Shown piece by piece: positions 28,381-38,013 of a DNA stretch of 64,000 nucleotides. The DNA comes from Microvirga lotononidis. Its GTDB lineage: Bacteria > Pseudomonadota > Alphaproteobacteria > Rhizobiales > Beijerinckiaceae. Within the stretch, counting starts at the first letter, position 1, and the number at the start of each line of letters is the position of its first letter. Below the pieces are notes generated by a model. It had not been told where the DNA came from and searched no databases. It worked only from the letters and a program-made list of their open reading frames with translations. Position numbers and translations under genes: made by a program. The stretch spans positions 4,139,001 through 4,203,000 of the forward strand of contig NZ_CP141048.1 of NCBI RefSeq assembly GCF_034627025.1, read 5' to 3'.

Positions 28381-29150
28381 GCTTCAGTACCCCGTGTCTT
28401 GGCCGCATTATGGATCGTCAGAGGAGACTTCGGTGGCGGGATCATCACGTGCGGACTCTCACCATGGACGTTTGCCAGTTTCGCTCTCGGCAGTCTGGGA
28501 CCGATACGAAGGACGGCGAGCACGCCATAAACGAGCCACATGATGTCCTGAAGGAAGCTCCGCTGAGAATAGTATTGCAGGTCAATGAGCGCCTTGGCTG
28601 GAAAGATCTCCCGACGGTAGAACTCGGTTGGATCGGAATCTCGCGGATAAAGGGCGTTCTCATTTCGGAAGGTGACCTGGCTTGGCCCGAGAATGCCGGG
28701 TTTGTGATCCAGCACTTCCGTGAAAGTGCCTGTGAAGCAATCTGCGAACGCCATGGATTCCGGACGAGGGCCGATGACCGACATGTCGCCCCGGAGGGTG
28801 TTCCAGAGCTGCGGCAGCTCGTCGAACTTCGAGGATGCCAGGAAGTTTCCGACGGAGGTCAGCCTCGGGTCCTTCTGCAAGGTGAGCGGAGGGCCACTCG
28901 TTCCGCTATCCTTGTGAAATTTGCGGAACTTGTACATGTGGAAGGGGCGACCGTGCTTACCGAGGCGCACCTGCTTGAAGAAGATCGGGCGCCCGCTCTC
29001 CAGCCAGATCGCCGCGACGATCAACAGCAGAGCGGGAGCTAGGAGGATAAGACAAAGGGCGGAAAAGACAATGTCGAATAAACGCCGCGTCGCCTCCGAG
29101 CCCAACCGAAGGACAGTCGATAAACGGCCCTGGGCTTGCGATTTCAGCAT
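28377..29150 (-). CDS. Initiating sugar-1-phosphate transferase (bacterial sugar transferase family)
   Basis: A 257-residue monotopic PglC/WcaJ-type enzyme that loads the first sugar phosphate onto undecaprenyl phosphate. It has one N-terminal hydrophobic segment (LFDIVFSALCLILLAPALL), the conserved KQVRLGKHGRPFHMYKFR and SKFDELPQLWNTLRGDMS, then IGPRPE. I chose the ATG at 29150 because GAGG lies 8 bp upstream; a start at 29186 would overlap the aminotransferase. It carries a C-terminal Pro-rich tail. Confidence 0.93.
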   Translation of the reverse strand: MLKSQAQGRLSTVLRLGSEATRRLFDIVFSALCLILLAPALLLIVAAIWLESGRPIFFKQVRLGKHGRPFHMYKFRKFHKDSGTSGPPLTLQKDPRLTSVGNFLASSKFDELPQLWNTLRGDMSVIGPRPESMAFADCFTGTFTEVLDHKPGILGPSQVTFRNENALYPRDSDPTEFYRREIFPAKALIDLQYYSQRSFLQDIMWLVYGVLAVLRIGPRLPRAKLANVHGESPHVMIPPPKSPLTIHNAAKTRGTEA

Positions 29151-29160
29151 TGATCTGACC

Positions 29161-30348
29161 TCACTCACAATGAACCGACTTCGCAAGGGCCTGCGTGACC
29201 CGTTCTACATGGGCGTCATTCAGACGGGGGAAAAGTGGAAGCGTCAGTTCGCGCTCGCTGTATTCCTCTGTCTTCGGAAGCTTTACCGAGGGAAGTCGCT
29301 CACGATAGTACGAGAACAGATGAGCGGGAGGATAATGAATCGTCGTCTGAATGCCCGCGTCACGCAGCGACTTGATCACGCGGGATCTATCGACGTCGCC
29401 CGGTAGGATCACAGGCATGATATGGTAGGACGACGTCGTGTTTTCATCGAAAGGAACCACGACTTCGGGGACATATTCTTCCAGAAGAGCCCGGTATAGG
29501 TTCGTCAATTGCCTTCTTTTGAGGTTCCAGGCTTCGAGGTTCTTCAGCTGCACGATCCCAATCGCGGCCCTCAGCTCGTCCATTCGGAAGTTGAAACCCA
29601 GCATGATCATGTCGTAGCCGGGCCCCGATCCGTTATGGCGCTGGAACGTGCCGCTCGTCAGGCCATGGCCGCGCATCTTCCGCATCCGATCGCGAAGGTC
29701 CGGATCGGATGCGATGATCGCGCCACCTTCCGCGGTCGTCATGTTCTTGTTGCCATAGAAGCTTAGCGCCGCCGCAACGCTGTAGGTTCCGACTTCCTTG
29801 AGACCGGTCGCATGAGCGGCATCCTCGATGAGCAGTAAACCTCGCCGATCCGCGAACTCCTTCCAGGCGGGGAGGTCCGCCAGGTAGCCCGCGTAGTGAA
29901 CGAGGATGATCGCCCTCGTCCTCTCCGTGCACTTACTCTCCGCCTCTTCCAAGGACATCAAGGGGTTATCGAGAGACTCGATGTCCACGAGAACCGGCTT
30001 GGCGCCGACATACAGAACGCAATTGATCGTAGCCACAAAGGTTAGAGAGGGAACCAAGACTTCATCGCCCGGACCGATTCCGAGCGCATGGAGGATGAGG
30101 TGCAGACCAGCGGTACAGGAATTGACGGCGATCGTCTCATCCACGGCGTGTATCTTCGCAAGATCTTCCTCGAAGCGTTGGACCCGCTCCCCCATTGTTA
30201 TCCAGCCGCTGTCGATCACCTCACACAGGGCTTCTTTCTCGTCCGACCCGAGCACAGGATCTGCCACTGGGATAAAGGAGAAGTCGGTGACAGGTGTCAG
30301 AGGTGCTTCGTTGATATCGACCTTCGTGGCGGGTGCCGCTGCGAGCAT
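29161..30348 (-). CDS. DegT/DnrJ/EryC1/StrS-family sugar aminotransferase
   Basis: A 395-residue PLP enzyme. The start region DSGWITMGERVQRFEEDLA, the cofactor site VNSCTAGLHLILHALGIGPG, the Asp in LLIEDAAHATG, and the Schiff-base Lys in FYGNKNMTTAEGG are all present. These enzymes aminate 4-keto (or 3-keto) sugar nucleotides with glutamate. Placed between the nucleotidyltransferase and dehydratase, it most likely aminates the 4-keto sugar of this pathway. The ATG at 30348 has GGAGA 6 bp upstream. Confidence 0.92.
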   Translation of the reverse strand: MLAAAPATKVDINEAPLTPVTDFSFIPVADPVLGSDEKEALCEVIDSGWITMGERVQRFEEDLAKIHAVDETIAVNSCTAGLHLILHALGIGPGDEVLVPSLTFVATINCVLYVGAKPVLVDIESLDNPLMSLEEAESKCTERTRAIILVHYAGYLADLPAWKEFADRRGLLLIEDAAHATGLKEVGTYSVAAALSFYGNKNMTTAEGGAIIASDPDLRDRMRKMRGHGLTSGTFQRHNGSGPGYDMIMLGFNFRMDELRAAIGIVQLKNLEAWNLKRRQLTNLYRALLEEYVPEVVVPFDENTTSSYHIMPVILPGDVDRSRVIKSLRDAGIQTTIHYPPAHLFSYYRERLPSVKLPKTEEYSERELTLPLFPRLNDAHVERVTQALAKSVHCE

Positions 30349-30396
30349 GATGATCTCCGATGAACGAACTCGTTATGCTGATGGTATGCTTGCGTT

Positions 30397-31113
30397 TCAA
30401 ACGGCGGCCGCCGCCAGCGATGGGACCTGATCGTCCCAGTCGATTTCCTGTGCCTTGTGAAAATCCTCGACCCGGCCGATATCCAGCCAGAGCCCCTGAT
30501 GCTTGTAGATGTGGACAGGAACGCTTCTCTCCATCATGCAGAACACGAGGTCGTCGAAACCGAAGGGCATGCCGGAGGGAATGTAACGCAACACCTCCGG
30601 CTCCATGCAGTATGCTCCCATGCTGACGCAATTCGAAAGCGTGGGCTTCTCGCGAAACCGCGTCACGACCCCGTCGACATCGTCAACCACACCGAAATCC
30701 ATCTTCGTGGTTCTCGTCGTCGTGGCAATCGTAAGAGGATGACCGTGGCTGCGGTGGAAGGAGCTAAAAGCGTTGAGGCTGAGATCCGTCAGAACGTCGC
30801 CATTCAGAACGAGAAACGTGCAGTCCAGCTTGTCTCGAAGAAGCGTCAGGGGGCCTATGGTGCCGAGCGGCTCTGTCTCCTGAGTGTAGGTGATGTTCAT
30901 GCCCCATTGCTTGCCGTCGCCGCAGAAGCTACGGATCAGGTGGCCCAGGTATCCGGTCGTGATGTAGATGTCTTCGATGCCGTTACGCCGCAGCCACTTC
31001 AGAAGTAGTTCGATGACGGGCTTGGCTCCGATTGGCATCAATGGCTTCGGTAGAACCGATGTGTATGGCCTCAGGCGCGTTCCTCTTCCCCCCGACTGAA
31101 TGACGGCCTTCAT
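30397..31113 (-). CDS. Sugar-1-phosphate nucleotidyltransferase
   Basis: A 238-residue NTP-transferase. The pyrophosphorylase signature is SGGRGTRLRPYTSVLPKPLMPIG (G-x-G-T-R and PKP), followed by LVLNGDVLTDL with the metal-binding Asp. It activates a hexose-phosphate with an unidentified nucleotide. It is the first gene of the leftward operon, with GGGAGG before its ATG. The length is that of short PtmE/MPG1-like enzymes without C-terminal left-handed helix domain. Confidence 0.9.
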   Translation of the reverse strand: MKAVIQSGGRGTRLRPYTSVLPKPLMPIGAKPVIELLLKWLRRNGIEDIYITTGYLGHLIRSFCGDGKQWGMNITYTQETEPLGTIGPLTLLRDKLDCTFLVLNGDVLTDLSLNAFSSFHRSHGHPLTIATTTRTTKMDFGVVDDVDGVVTRFREKPTLSNCVSMGAYCMEPEVLRYIPSGMPFGFDDLVFCMMERSVPVHIYKHQGLWLDIGRVEDFHKAQEIDWDDQVPSLAAAAV

Positions 31114-31588
31114 CCGTGCCTCCCTTTCCTCAAATCTGACATGTCTGACATAATGATTTCGGCGGAATGAGCCGCTTCACGCGCTCGTGTGAATGTCGCT
31201 GTTCAGGACGACGATCATGTCCTGTCTGAACCTTGGGGTTTCGGAAGCCAACTTCACTGCGGTCTCACTGCGAAATGCTCTATAAGGCCATTGAAAGATA
31301 GCATTGCAGCTGTGGTGAGCATAGCAGATGTGGAGCCATATTATGAGTTAACTCTAGAGATGGCGGTGGTGCTACGAATGTATTCTTTACGGTAAAACTT
31401 AAGATCCTTGGGGAGCACTTGGGATAAAACCAAGGAAAATAGGATGAGCTAAACCCCGCCCGATTGCGCCACTCGGCTCCGCTCTACTTAGCCGTCGAGG
31501 CCGCCTCTAACGCGAAGGAGACGCACGCTTTCCGATGGACCGGGGGCTACCCCGACTTCACCGGATACGATGACAGACCGGCGACAAG
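31114..31588. other. 475-bp intergenic region upstream of the amino-sugar operon
   Basis: No gene seen. It must hold the promoter of the leftward operon starting at 31113. A TCTGACATG / TCTGACATA direct repeat at about 31135-31152 and an imperfect inverted repeat (GTTCAGGAC at 31201-31209, GTCCTGTCTGAAC at 31219-31231) are present. The middle is AT-rich. Confidence 0.5.
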
Positions 31589-32608
31589 CTAGGTGGCCAG
31601 AAGTGACCGTGTCAGTGCGAGAACATGCTTTCTCACGTTGCGGCCGTAAAAGTACAAAGCCTTGGCTGTATCGCGGGCGACCGCCGTGGCCGCTCCGCGC
31701 GACAGGCGAAACTCCATGAACGGGACTTGGTCGCCCCCGTATTTCCTTTTGTATTCGCCGCCATTCCCCCAGTAATGCGATTCTATTCCGCGCTTCTTCC
31801 AGTGCTGCATCGCATGCCAGTGGAGTGTCTCGTTGGGACGCACATGTTGATGCTCCCGGAAACTCGCATTTCCCCAAAAGAAGGAGATTTTATTGAACCC
31901 CGGATAGATGCCGGTTGCGATCGACTGCCCATCGGCGTTGCGGGCTCGAAGAAGCAGGAGATTGCCCGTGCCGTGGTAGTGCTTGATGAGAGCCTCGACT
32001 CTCTCCTGTCGGTATGTCGGCTTGAGGTCCTGCTTGGCGAAGACGTCGAGAAGCTGCTGGTAGTATTCGGCAGGGAATCCTTCGGCATCGGCTTCTTCGA
32101 CCGTAACGCCGCTTTTGGCCGCCTTTCGAATGCAGCGTCTGCAGGCGCTGTCCATCCGGTTGAACAACTCGTCCTCCGGAAGGGTCAGGTCGGAACGGAA
32201 CGTCTGCCCCGTCCGAACGTGGAAACCGAGCTCGACCATGTCCTCACGATCCAGGAAGGGATCGGCGATCTCCAGATGATGGCATTTCAGATCGCGGAAG
32301 ACGAAGGGGATCAACGCCGAAACGGCTGAGGTTCGAGAGACCCCCGGGGCTAGATTGAACCCCATGTAAGGCGTGGTCCAGCCCGGGAATGGGCTTCCCA
32401 TGATGCTGAAGCCCATTCGCTTGATGCGAACGCCCGAGAAAAAGCCGAGTGTTTCGTTTCCGTCCGTTAGCTGCGCGACGACAGGTTCACCGCTCTGGGT
32501 TTCACAGATGAAGTCCAGCCACGCCTTCCTCTGGGAGAAGGTTCGATCCTCAAAGGCGTCGAGGCGCTGCCAATCAACCAGATCATACGGGAGTCTTGTA
32601 AACTTCAT
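31589..32608 (-). CDS. GNAT/FemAB-like acyltransferase
   Basis: A 339-residue protein of the double-GNAT FemAB/CelD-like type. The C-terminal domain has RNADGQSIATGIYPGFNKI, then FFWGNASFREHQHVRPNETL and YWGNGGEYKRKYGGDQVPF, typical of this group in polysaccharide loci. Members transfer acyl or aminoacyl groups, in characterised cases from acyl carriers or charged tRNA; substrate here is unknown. I chose the ATG at 32608 (MKFTRLPYD), as homologues start near this segment; the frame extends to 32656. It is a single gene divergent from asnB. Confidence 0.8.
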   Translation of the reverse strand: MKFTRLPYDLVDWQRLDAFEDRTFSQRKAWLDFICETQSGEPVVAQLTDGNETLGFFSGVRIKRMGFSIMGSPFPGWTTPYMGFNLAPGVSRTSAVSALIPFVFRDLKCHHLEIADPFLDREDMVELGFHVRTGQTFRSDLTLPEDELFNRMDSACRRCIRKAAKSGVTVEEADAEGFPAEYYQQLLDVFAKQDLKPTYRQERVEALIKHYHGTGNLLLLRARNADGQSIATGIYPGFNKISFFWGNASFREHQHVRPNETLHWHAMQHWKKRGIESHYWGNGGEYKRKYGGDQVPFMEFRLSRGAATAVARDTAKALYFYGRNVRKHVLALTRSLLAT

Positions 32609-33058
32609 CTGATGCTGCCGGAAATGAGAAAGCACCATATAATCTATGGCGCACACCGGCCATCATCCGTGGACTTCGGCACCTGGTCCAGTTGCCTTGG
32701 GAGGCGACTACACCAAATTCCTTGACCTACATCGAATGCGCCGTTCGGCCAGAGCGTTCGGACGAGCAGAGGATGCGGTCGCTGATGCAGGCGAATGTGC
32801 GAAGCTCTCAACATCGACTGTTCTACGCCGCTTGAGGGGTGCAAAGTCGGCCGCGATCTGCCGGGGCGATCCGATCAGATATTGCGGTTCGTCGGAGGTA
32901 CCCCCTCAGGAACTCTGCTAGCTAGAATGCTCAGCCGGAACGACGGTGTGATGATGGTATCTTCGCTTCTTGGCGGCTGGAATGTGAGATCGTCACCTGA
33001 CGCAGGCGGCGAAATACGCAAGAGCCGGATCGTTGCGGGACCACTTTAAGGGAACATC
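32609..33058. other. 450-bp divergent promoter region between the acyltransferase and asnB
   Basis: No gene recognised on either strand. It separates two divergent genes and should hold their promoters. No repeat stands out. Confidence 0.5.
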
Positions 33059-35023
33059 ATGTGTGGCATCGTTGGGTTTCTCTTCTTGCCTCGCCATGGC
33101 CGAATGGAACCCGGTAAGCTTCTTGAGCGAATGACGTCGTCTTTGGTCACGAGGGGGCCGGACGACCATGGCGAGTGGATAGATAGCTCGGCCGGTGTCG
33201 CGTTGGGCCATCGTCGCCTGAGCGTCATCGATCTGTCGCCGGCGGGCCATCAGCCTATGATTTCCCAGAGCGGACGTTATGTCCTCGTCTTCAACGGCGA
33301 AATCTACAATCACAAGGATATTAGGAAATCTCTGGAAGAAGTGGGAGAGGGCGGCTATTTCCCGCACCGGGGTGACGATCGCTCGGCAGGTTCCAGAGCG
33401 TGGAGAGGAGGATCCGATACGGAGACCCTGCTGGCGGCCATCGAGAGATGGGGGGTCCGGCAGGCACTCGAGCGCTGTGTCGGAATGTTCGCTTTCGGCC
33501 TCTGGGACCGCCAGGAACGGGTTCTGACACTCGCGCGGGACCGGATGGGAGAGAAGCCTCTCTACTACGGACATACCAACGGGATGTTCGTTTTCGCGTC
33601 TGAGCTCAAAGCGTTCCAGACCATTCCCGGCTTCAATCCGACGATCAACTCGACCGCCCTTTGGCAATATTTCTATCAAAGGGCAATTCCGGCGCCGCAC
33701 TCGATCTATGACGGGATCTTCAAGCTCGAACCTGGGCAGCTGCTTACGCTCGAGATGACTGGATCGCAGCCGCTGGGCGAGGTGAAGACGGAGTACTACT
33801 GGTCTCTCCAGACGGCACTGAGCGGCGAACCATTCCGTGGGACGGCCGAGGACGCGGCAGACGAGCTACGGCGCATCCTCACCGAAGCCGTCCGCATGCA
33901 GATGATCGCGGATGTTCCGGTCGGTGCATTCCTGTCGGGTGGAATCGACTCGAGTACGATCGTTGCGCTTATGCAATCGGTATCGAGCCGGAAGGTCCAG
34001 TCATACACGATCGGATTCGAGGAGGCTGGATTCAACGAAGCTCACCATGCAAGGGCCGTGGCGGAGTGTCTCGGGACGGATCATCATGAGCTGACGGTCA
34101 CGCCGTCCGAGGCGCTCGCAGTCGTGCCGCATTTGGCCGAGATCTGGGACGAGCCGTTCGGCGACAGTTCTCAGGTTCCCACGGCCGTTCTCTCCCGGAT
34201 GACGCGGGAGAACGTGACCGTCGCCCTAAGCGGGGACGGCGGGGACGAGCTCTTCTGCGGATATAAGCGGCAGCATACGGCCGCCGCGATCGAACGCATC
34301 CCGGGTAAGCCGCTTTTCGGCGCATTGCTGTTCGCATTCAACTCGCCATCCGCCATCATGCGGTTGAGGGCGTTGCCGGTCGGCCGTTCCTCCAAAGCGG
34401 CCGCCAATCGTCTTGGGGCGCTGGCCGAGATGTTTGCCCTCGACAGCCCGGCTCACCGGTATATGGCTTTCTCGTTCAGGCCCGATTACTGGAGTTCGCT
34501 GCTCAATCAGGCGTCAAACTATCATATTGGAGCCTCCACCTTCCCGGTCTCGGACGCGCGAGACAGGCTTACGCTCGTATCCGCAATGGATGCGGTGACA
34601 TATCTACCGACGGACATCCTCACGAAGGTCGACAGGGCTGCCATGGCAGTGAGCCTAGAGACCCGGCTACCCCTGCTGGATCATCGGGTGGTCGAGTTCG
34701 CTTTCAGCCTGCCATCTTCATACAAGGTGAGGCAAGGACAGACGAAGTGGCCGTTGCGCCAGATTCTGAATTCGTTCGTGCCAAATTCGATTATCGATCG
34801 GCCGAAGATGGGCTTCGGCGTGCCTATCGGTACCTGGCTGAGGGGCCCTCTGAAATCCTGGGCGGCGGACTTGCTGTTCTCAAGTGACGTGCGGGACGAT
34901 TTTCTGAACGAGAAGACCATCAAAAGAATGTGGGGCGATCATCAGTCCGGCACTTGGAATTATGCAGACCATCTGTGGCGTGTCCTGATGTTGCGTTCGT
35001 GGCAGGCGTGCTATGGCCGATAA
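33059..35023 (+). CDS. asnB: Asparagine synthetase, glutamine-hydrolysing (AsnB type)
   Basis: A 654-residue enzyme. The mature N terminus MCGIVGF supplies the catalytic Cys2 of the glutaminase domain, with VFNGEIYNH and a glutamine-site region. The synthetase domain carries the PP-loop GAFLSGGIDSS and SGDGGDELFCGY. An extra segment of about 25 residues (GEGGYFPHRGDDRSAGS) enlarges the glutaminase domain. AsnB-like enzymes are common in exopolysaccharide loci and may amidate a sugar acid instead of aspartate. Here it lies about 6 kb from an Asn-type adenylation domain. Its stop overlaps the next gene by 11 bp. Confidence 0.92.
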   Translation: MCGIVGFLFLPRHGRMEPGKLLERMTSSLVTRGPDDHGEWIDSSAGVALGHRRLSVIDLSPAGHQPMISQSGRYVLVFNGEIYNHKDIRKSLEEVGEGGYFPHRGDDRSAGSRAWRGGSDTETLLAAIERWGVRQALERCVGMFAFGLWDRQERVLTLARDRMGEKPLYYGHTNGMFVFASELKAFQTIPGFNPTINSTALWQYFYQRAIPAPHSIYDGIFKLEPGQLLTLEMTGSQPLGEVKTEYYWSLQTALSGEPFRGTAEDAADELRRILTEAVRMQMIADVPVGAFLSGGIDSSTIVALMQSVSSRKVQSYTIGFEEAGFNEAHHARAVAECLGTDHHELTVTPSEALAVVPHLAEIWDEPFGDSSQVPTAVLSRMTRENVTVALSGDGGDELFCGYKRQHTAAAIERIPGKPLFGALLFAFNSPSAIMRLRALPVGRSSKAAANRLGALAEMFALDSPAHRYMAFSFRPDYWSSLLNQASNYHIGASTFPVSDARDRLTLVSAMDAVTYLPTDILTKVDRAAMAVSLETRLPLLDHRVVEFAFSLPSSYKVRQGQTKWPLRQILNSFVPNSIIDRPKMGFGVPIGTWLRGPLKSWAADLLFSSDVRDDFLNEKTIKRMWGDHQSGTWNYADHLWRVLMLRSWQACYGR

Positions 35024-36170
35024 GAGAATTCATGTGCTCTTTTTCCTGCCCAGCCTGGCTGCGGGAGGCGCCGAGCGGGTCGTTCTGACATTGCTGAGAA
35101 ACCTCTCGCGTGAGAGGTTCGAAGTGTCGCTGGCCGTCGTCAACCAGAAAGGAGCTGTTCTCGAGAACGAGCTTCCGCCGGACATAAAGGTCTATGATCT
35201 GGATGCCGGGCGCCTACGTTTTGCCCTGACAAGGGCCGCGAAGCTTATATGGAAGCTGAAGCCCGACATCGTCTTCTCCACCATCGACTATCTGAACGTC
35301 GCGCTCGGTTCCAGCCGACTGCTCTGGCCTAGGAAGACAGCGTTCGTTGCTCGTCCAGCCATTCTTTTCAGTGCTGATCTCAAGACGCGCAGCCGACCGT
35401 TTGTCTGGAAGCTCCTCCATAGGCGGTCCGTGTGCCGTGCGGACCTTGTCGTGTTTCAGTCGCACGCGATGGAAGAAGACTATCGGGAGTCTCTCGGATG
35501 GAGAGGCGGGAACTCGGTGGTGATCCATAACCCGCTGGACGTCGATCTCATTCGCAAGCGATCTCGACAGGCGGCGAACACAGGTTTCGACCCTGACCGA
35601 TTCAACCTCGTGGCCGCCGGGCGCCTGGAGGACCAGAAAGGCTTCGATGCTGCCATCGAGGCCGTGGGTCTTTGCAGCAATAAGGACGTCACTCTGACAA
35701 TTCTCGGAGATGGGAAGCGGCGCCAGACACTGGAGCGTCTGATCAGGGAACTGAACCTGGAGGATCGGGTGAGGTTGCTCGGTTATACCCCCAACCCGTA
35801 TCCGTTCTATGCGCAGGCCGACGGTTTTCTTCTATCGTCCCGATTCGAAGGTTTCCCCAATGTTGTTCTCGAAGCACTGTCGTGTGGCACCCCGGTGGTG
35901 GCGACACCCGTGGCCGGCCTGAGAGCGGCTTTGACGGGCATTCCGGAGTGCCGTGTTGCGGCCGATTACGGTGCATCTGTTCTGGCCCGCGAGATCGACG
36001 AGCTTGCAAGGGGAGGGGGCTCCAGAGTTCGTCCCGACGCAGTCAGTAGTTTCGATGTTCAGCACATCGTCGGAGAATATGAAAGAGCTCTGGCCGGATC
36101 GATTTCTGGCCCTCGGAGGATCGGAGGTCCGTCCAGGCCGTCAGCTGCGATTGAACCTGTCCCAAGATGA
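35013..36170 (+). CDS. Glycosyltransferase family 4 protein
   Basis: A 385-residue GT-B enzyme: N-terminal FFLPSLAAGGAERVVLTLLR, C-terminal VAAGRLEDQKGFDAAIEAV and SRFEGFPNVVLEALSCGTPVV with the E-x7-E donor site. This motif set is typical of family 4 enzymes that build exopolysaccharide repeat units. It starts inside the end of asnB, so the two are translated together, and the O-antigen ligase-like gene follows 64 bp later. Confidence 0.92.
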   Translation: MADKRIHVLFFLPSLAAGGAERVVLTLLRNLSRERFEVSLAVVNQKGAVLENELPPDIKVYDLDAGRLRFALTRAAKLIWKLKPDIVFSTIDYLNVALGSSRLLWPRKTAFVARPAILFSADLKTRSRPFVWKLLHRRSVCRADLVVFQSHAMEEDYRESLGWRGGNSVVIHNPLDVDLIRKRSRQAANTGFDPDRFNLVAAGRLEDQKGFDAAIEAVGLCSNKDVTLTILGDGKRRQTLERLIRELNLEDRVRLLGYTPNPYPFYAQADGFLLSSRFEGFPNVVLEALSCGTPVVATPVAGLRAALTGIPECRVAADYGASVLAREIDELARGGGSRVRPDAVSSFDVQHIVGEYERALAGSISGPRRIGGPSRPSAAIEPVPR

Positions 36171-36234
36171 CAGTGTCTTGCTTTAATGGGGACAATGCTG
36201 CCGGCACACAGGGCAGCCACTTTGGAGTCATGAC

Positions 36235-37512
36235 GTGGTAGCCAGCATTGGAACGCTTGATTCACAATTCACATCAAGTCGTTTTCTTAATCCGATCGGC
36301 TTGGGCCTGCTCCTGTTTACAGGGCTGAACCTGAACGCCGTCGCTGCAATGTTTATCGGCGAGGCTGAAATGCTGTCGCCGCTTGCGCTCGCGCTGACCC
36401 TGATTCTCCTCGTTCAGTACACCAGATTGCGGCATATTTCCTTTATCTACATGCTGTTTGTCGCAGCAATACTATCATACCTGATTATGGGCTCTATCCC
36501 TCGCTTCGAGACCATTTCGATAGATCTATATTATATCAGGTTATATTTTGTAACGTTCCTGCTGGTGTCTGCGCTGTATTTCTGGATCGTATCACTGGAC
36601 GAGGATCATTTGCGATTGGTGCTGATCTTCTTCAAGTATCTTATGCTGATCGCATGTGTCGGAACGATCTTCTCGAGCACCCTTCAGCAGTATCAGGCGA
36701 TAAACCCTGCTGACGCGATCTCCTCCGGGCCAGTCGAGGAGATGGAGCGTGCATCCGGACTTTTCGAGAATCCGAACCAGGCAGCGACGGCTGCCTTGTA
36801 CTGCCTGGTATTGGTGGTGGCGCTTCCCGCAAGGATATTTGCCTGGAGAGCGCTTCAGGTTGTGATCGCCGTCATCGCTCTGGTCATGACATTCTCGAAA
36901 GCTGCTATGCTTGGCGGTTTGGTGCTGGCTGCAGCCTTCGTGCTGACGAGGCGATCGCTGGGAACCATGCTTTTGTTCTCGGTGGCGGTGGCTACCGGCA
37001 TCATCGGGCTCTGGTTCATCTATGAACACGATCTTTTTCACCTGTCATGGGATCAACGGGAGAGATTGGCGGATGTCTTCAACCTGGTAGGCGGGGAGGT
37101 CAGCGCGCGAACGACCACAGGCCGCACCGTTCTCGTGGACTTCGGGCTACAGAAGATAAAGCAGGTCTTTCCATGGGGAGCGGGACTGGGTGAGTTCCAT
37201 GCCATGGAGGGCGGGCTCAGAAAAATCGTAAATGGTCTCGAAACGAATCGATGGCTGGGCATTCACAACACGTTCCTGACCATCCTGGGGGAGAGCGGCT
37301 TAATTCCTTTTCTCGCATTCCTAAGCTTCCTCGTTTGGCCCGTCATCGCCGCAAGGAAATCAAAGTATCTTGGTATCGTGTTCGGGTTCATGTTGACACT
37401 CGTCATTCAAATGTCGGCTGCTCATGACGTGCTCTTGCTGCGGTTTACCGACGCTATCGTCGCGATCACCCTTGCTGTGGCCACGTTCGCGGCTCGGGAG
37501 AAAACTGCATAG
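36235..37512 (+). CDS. O-antigen ligase/polymerase (Wzy/WaaL-like)
   Basis: A 425-residue protein with about 11 membrane helices and a periplasmic loop ARTTTGRTVLVDFGLQ then GIHNTFLTILGESGLIPF, the Wzy_C region. It would polymerise repeat units or ligate the chain. The start codon is GTG at 36235, as the nearby ATG at 36230 meets a stop at once. It ends the rightward operon asnB-GT4-wzy. GC content of this gene is visibly lower than its neighbours, as is common for polymerases in these loci. Confidence 0.85.
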   Translation: MVASIGTLDSQFTSSRFLNPIGLGLLLFTGLNLNAVAAMFIGEAEMLSPLALALTLILLVQYTRLRHISFIYMLFVAAILSYLIMGSIPRFETISIDLYYIRLYFVTFLLVSALYFWIVSLDEDHLRLVLIFFKYLMLIACVGTIFSSTLQQYQAINPADAISSGPVEEMERASGLFENPNQAATAALYCLVLVVALPARIFAWRALQVVIAVIALVMTFSKAAMLGGLVLAAAFVLTRRSLGTMLLFSVAVATGIIGLWFIYEHDLFHLSWDQRERLADVFNLVGGEVSARTTTGRTVLVDFGLQKIKQVFPWGAGLGEFHAMEGGLRKIVNGLETNRWLGIHNTFLTILGESGLIPFLAFLSFLVWPVIAARKSKYLGIVFGFMLTLVIQMSAAHDVLLLRFTDAIVAITLAVATFAAREKTA

Positions 37513-38013
37513 GGTGATTGGCTCGGCCCTCATGCGGGGATTCGTGCTTTCCCGTCGCAAGATCGAAGGTATTCTTCTCGGATCAGGATCCGGTTGCCTG
37601 GACGATCTGGATTCTACGTCTCTGAGCGAGCCGAATAGAAGCACTGGCAGTAGCCGGTGGTATCACTAATAGATGCGGCATTAGAGCTCTTATAAGGCAT
37701 CTATCTCTTCGAGCGGGGCGTCCAAGTAAGGAAGCCGTTCTGTATAGATCTCGTCCCGAATGCATCTCGGCGGCACGTGACAGAACTTCCGCTTTTACGC
37801 TTAAAAAGGGGAACGCCGAGGGCTTGGACCTCCCAGATTTGACCCCGATTTCTGAGAAATCTTGATGGCCGATGAGGTTGGCAAAAGGTGGTCTGAGACC
37901 GACCGGTCCATCGACGGCATTGGCTTGGATTGTCCAGGGAGTACCTCAGCGCATAAGGGAGGCCGCCATCGAAACCGCACTCGCCTGAGCCCAGTCGATC
38001 AGCGGGCGGTTTA
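37513..38013. other. 501-bp intergenic region between convergent polysaccharide and NRPS operons
   Basis: No gene seen; only short unconvincing frames. It marks the border between the polysaccharide locus and the NRPS-like locus. No strong terminator hairpin was found. Confidence 0.5.

Noticed and set aside
33059..35023. asnB as a member of the NRPS operon
   Set aside because: It lies on the opposite strand, about 6 kb away, and its stop overlaps a glycosyltransferase gene, so it belongs to the polysaccharide operon. A metabolic link is still possible.
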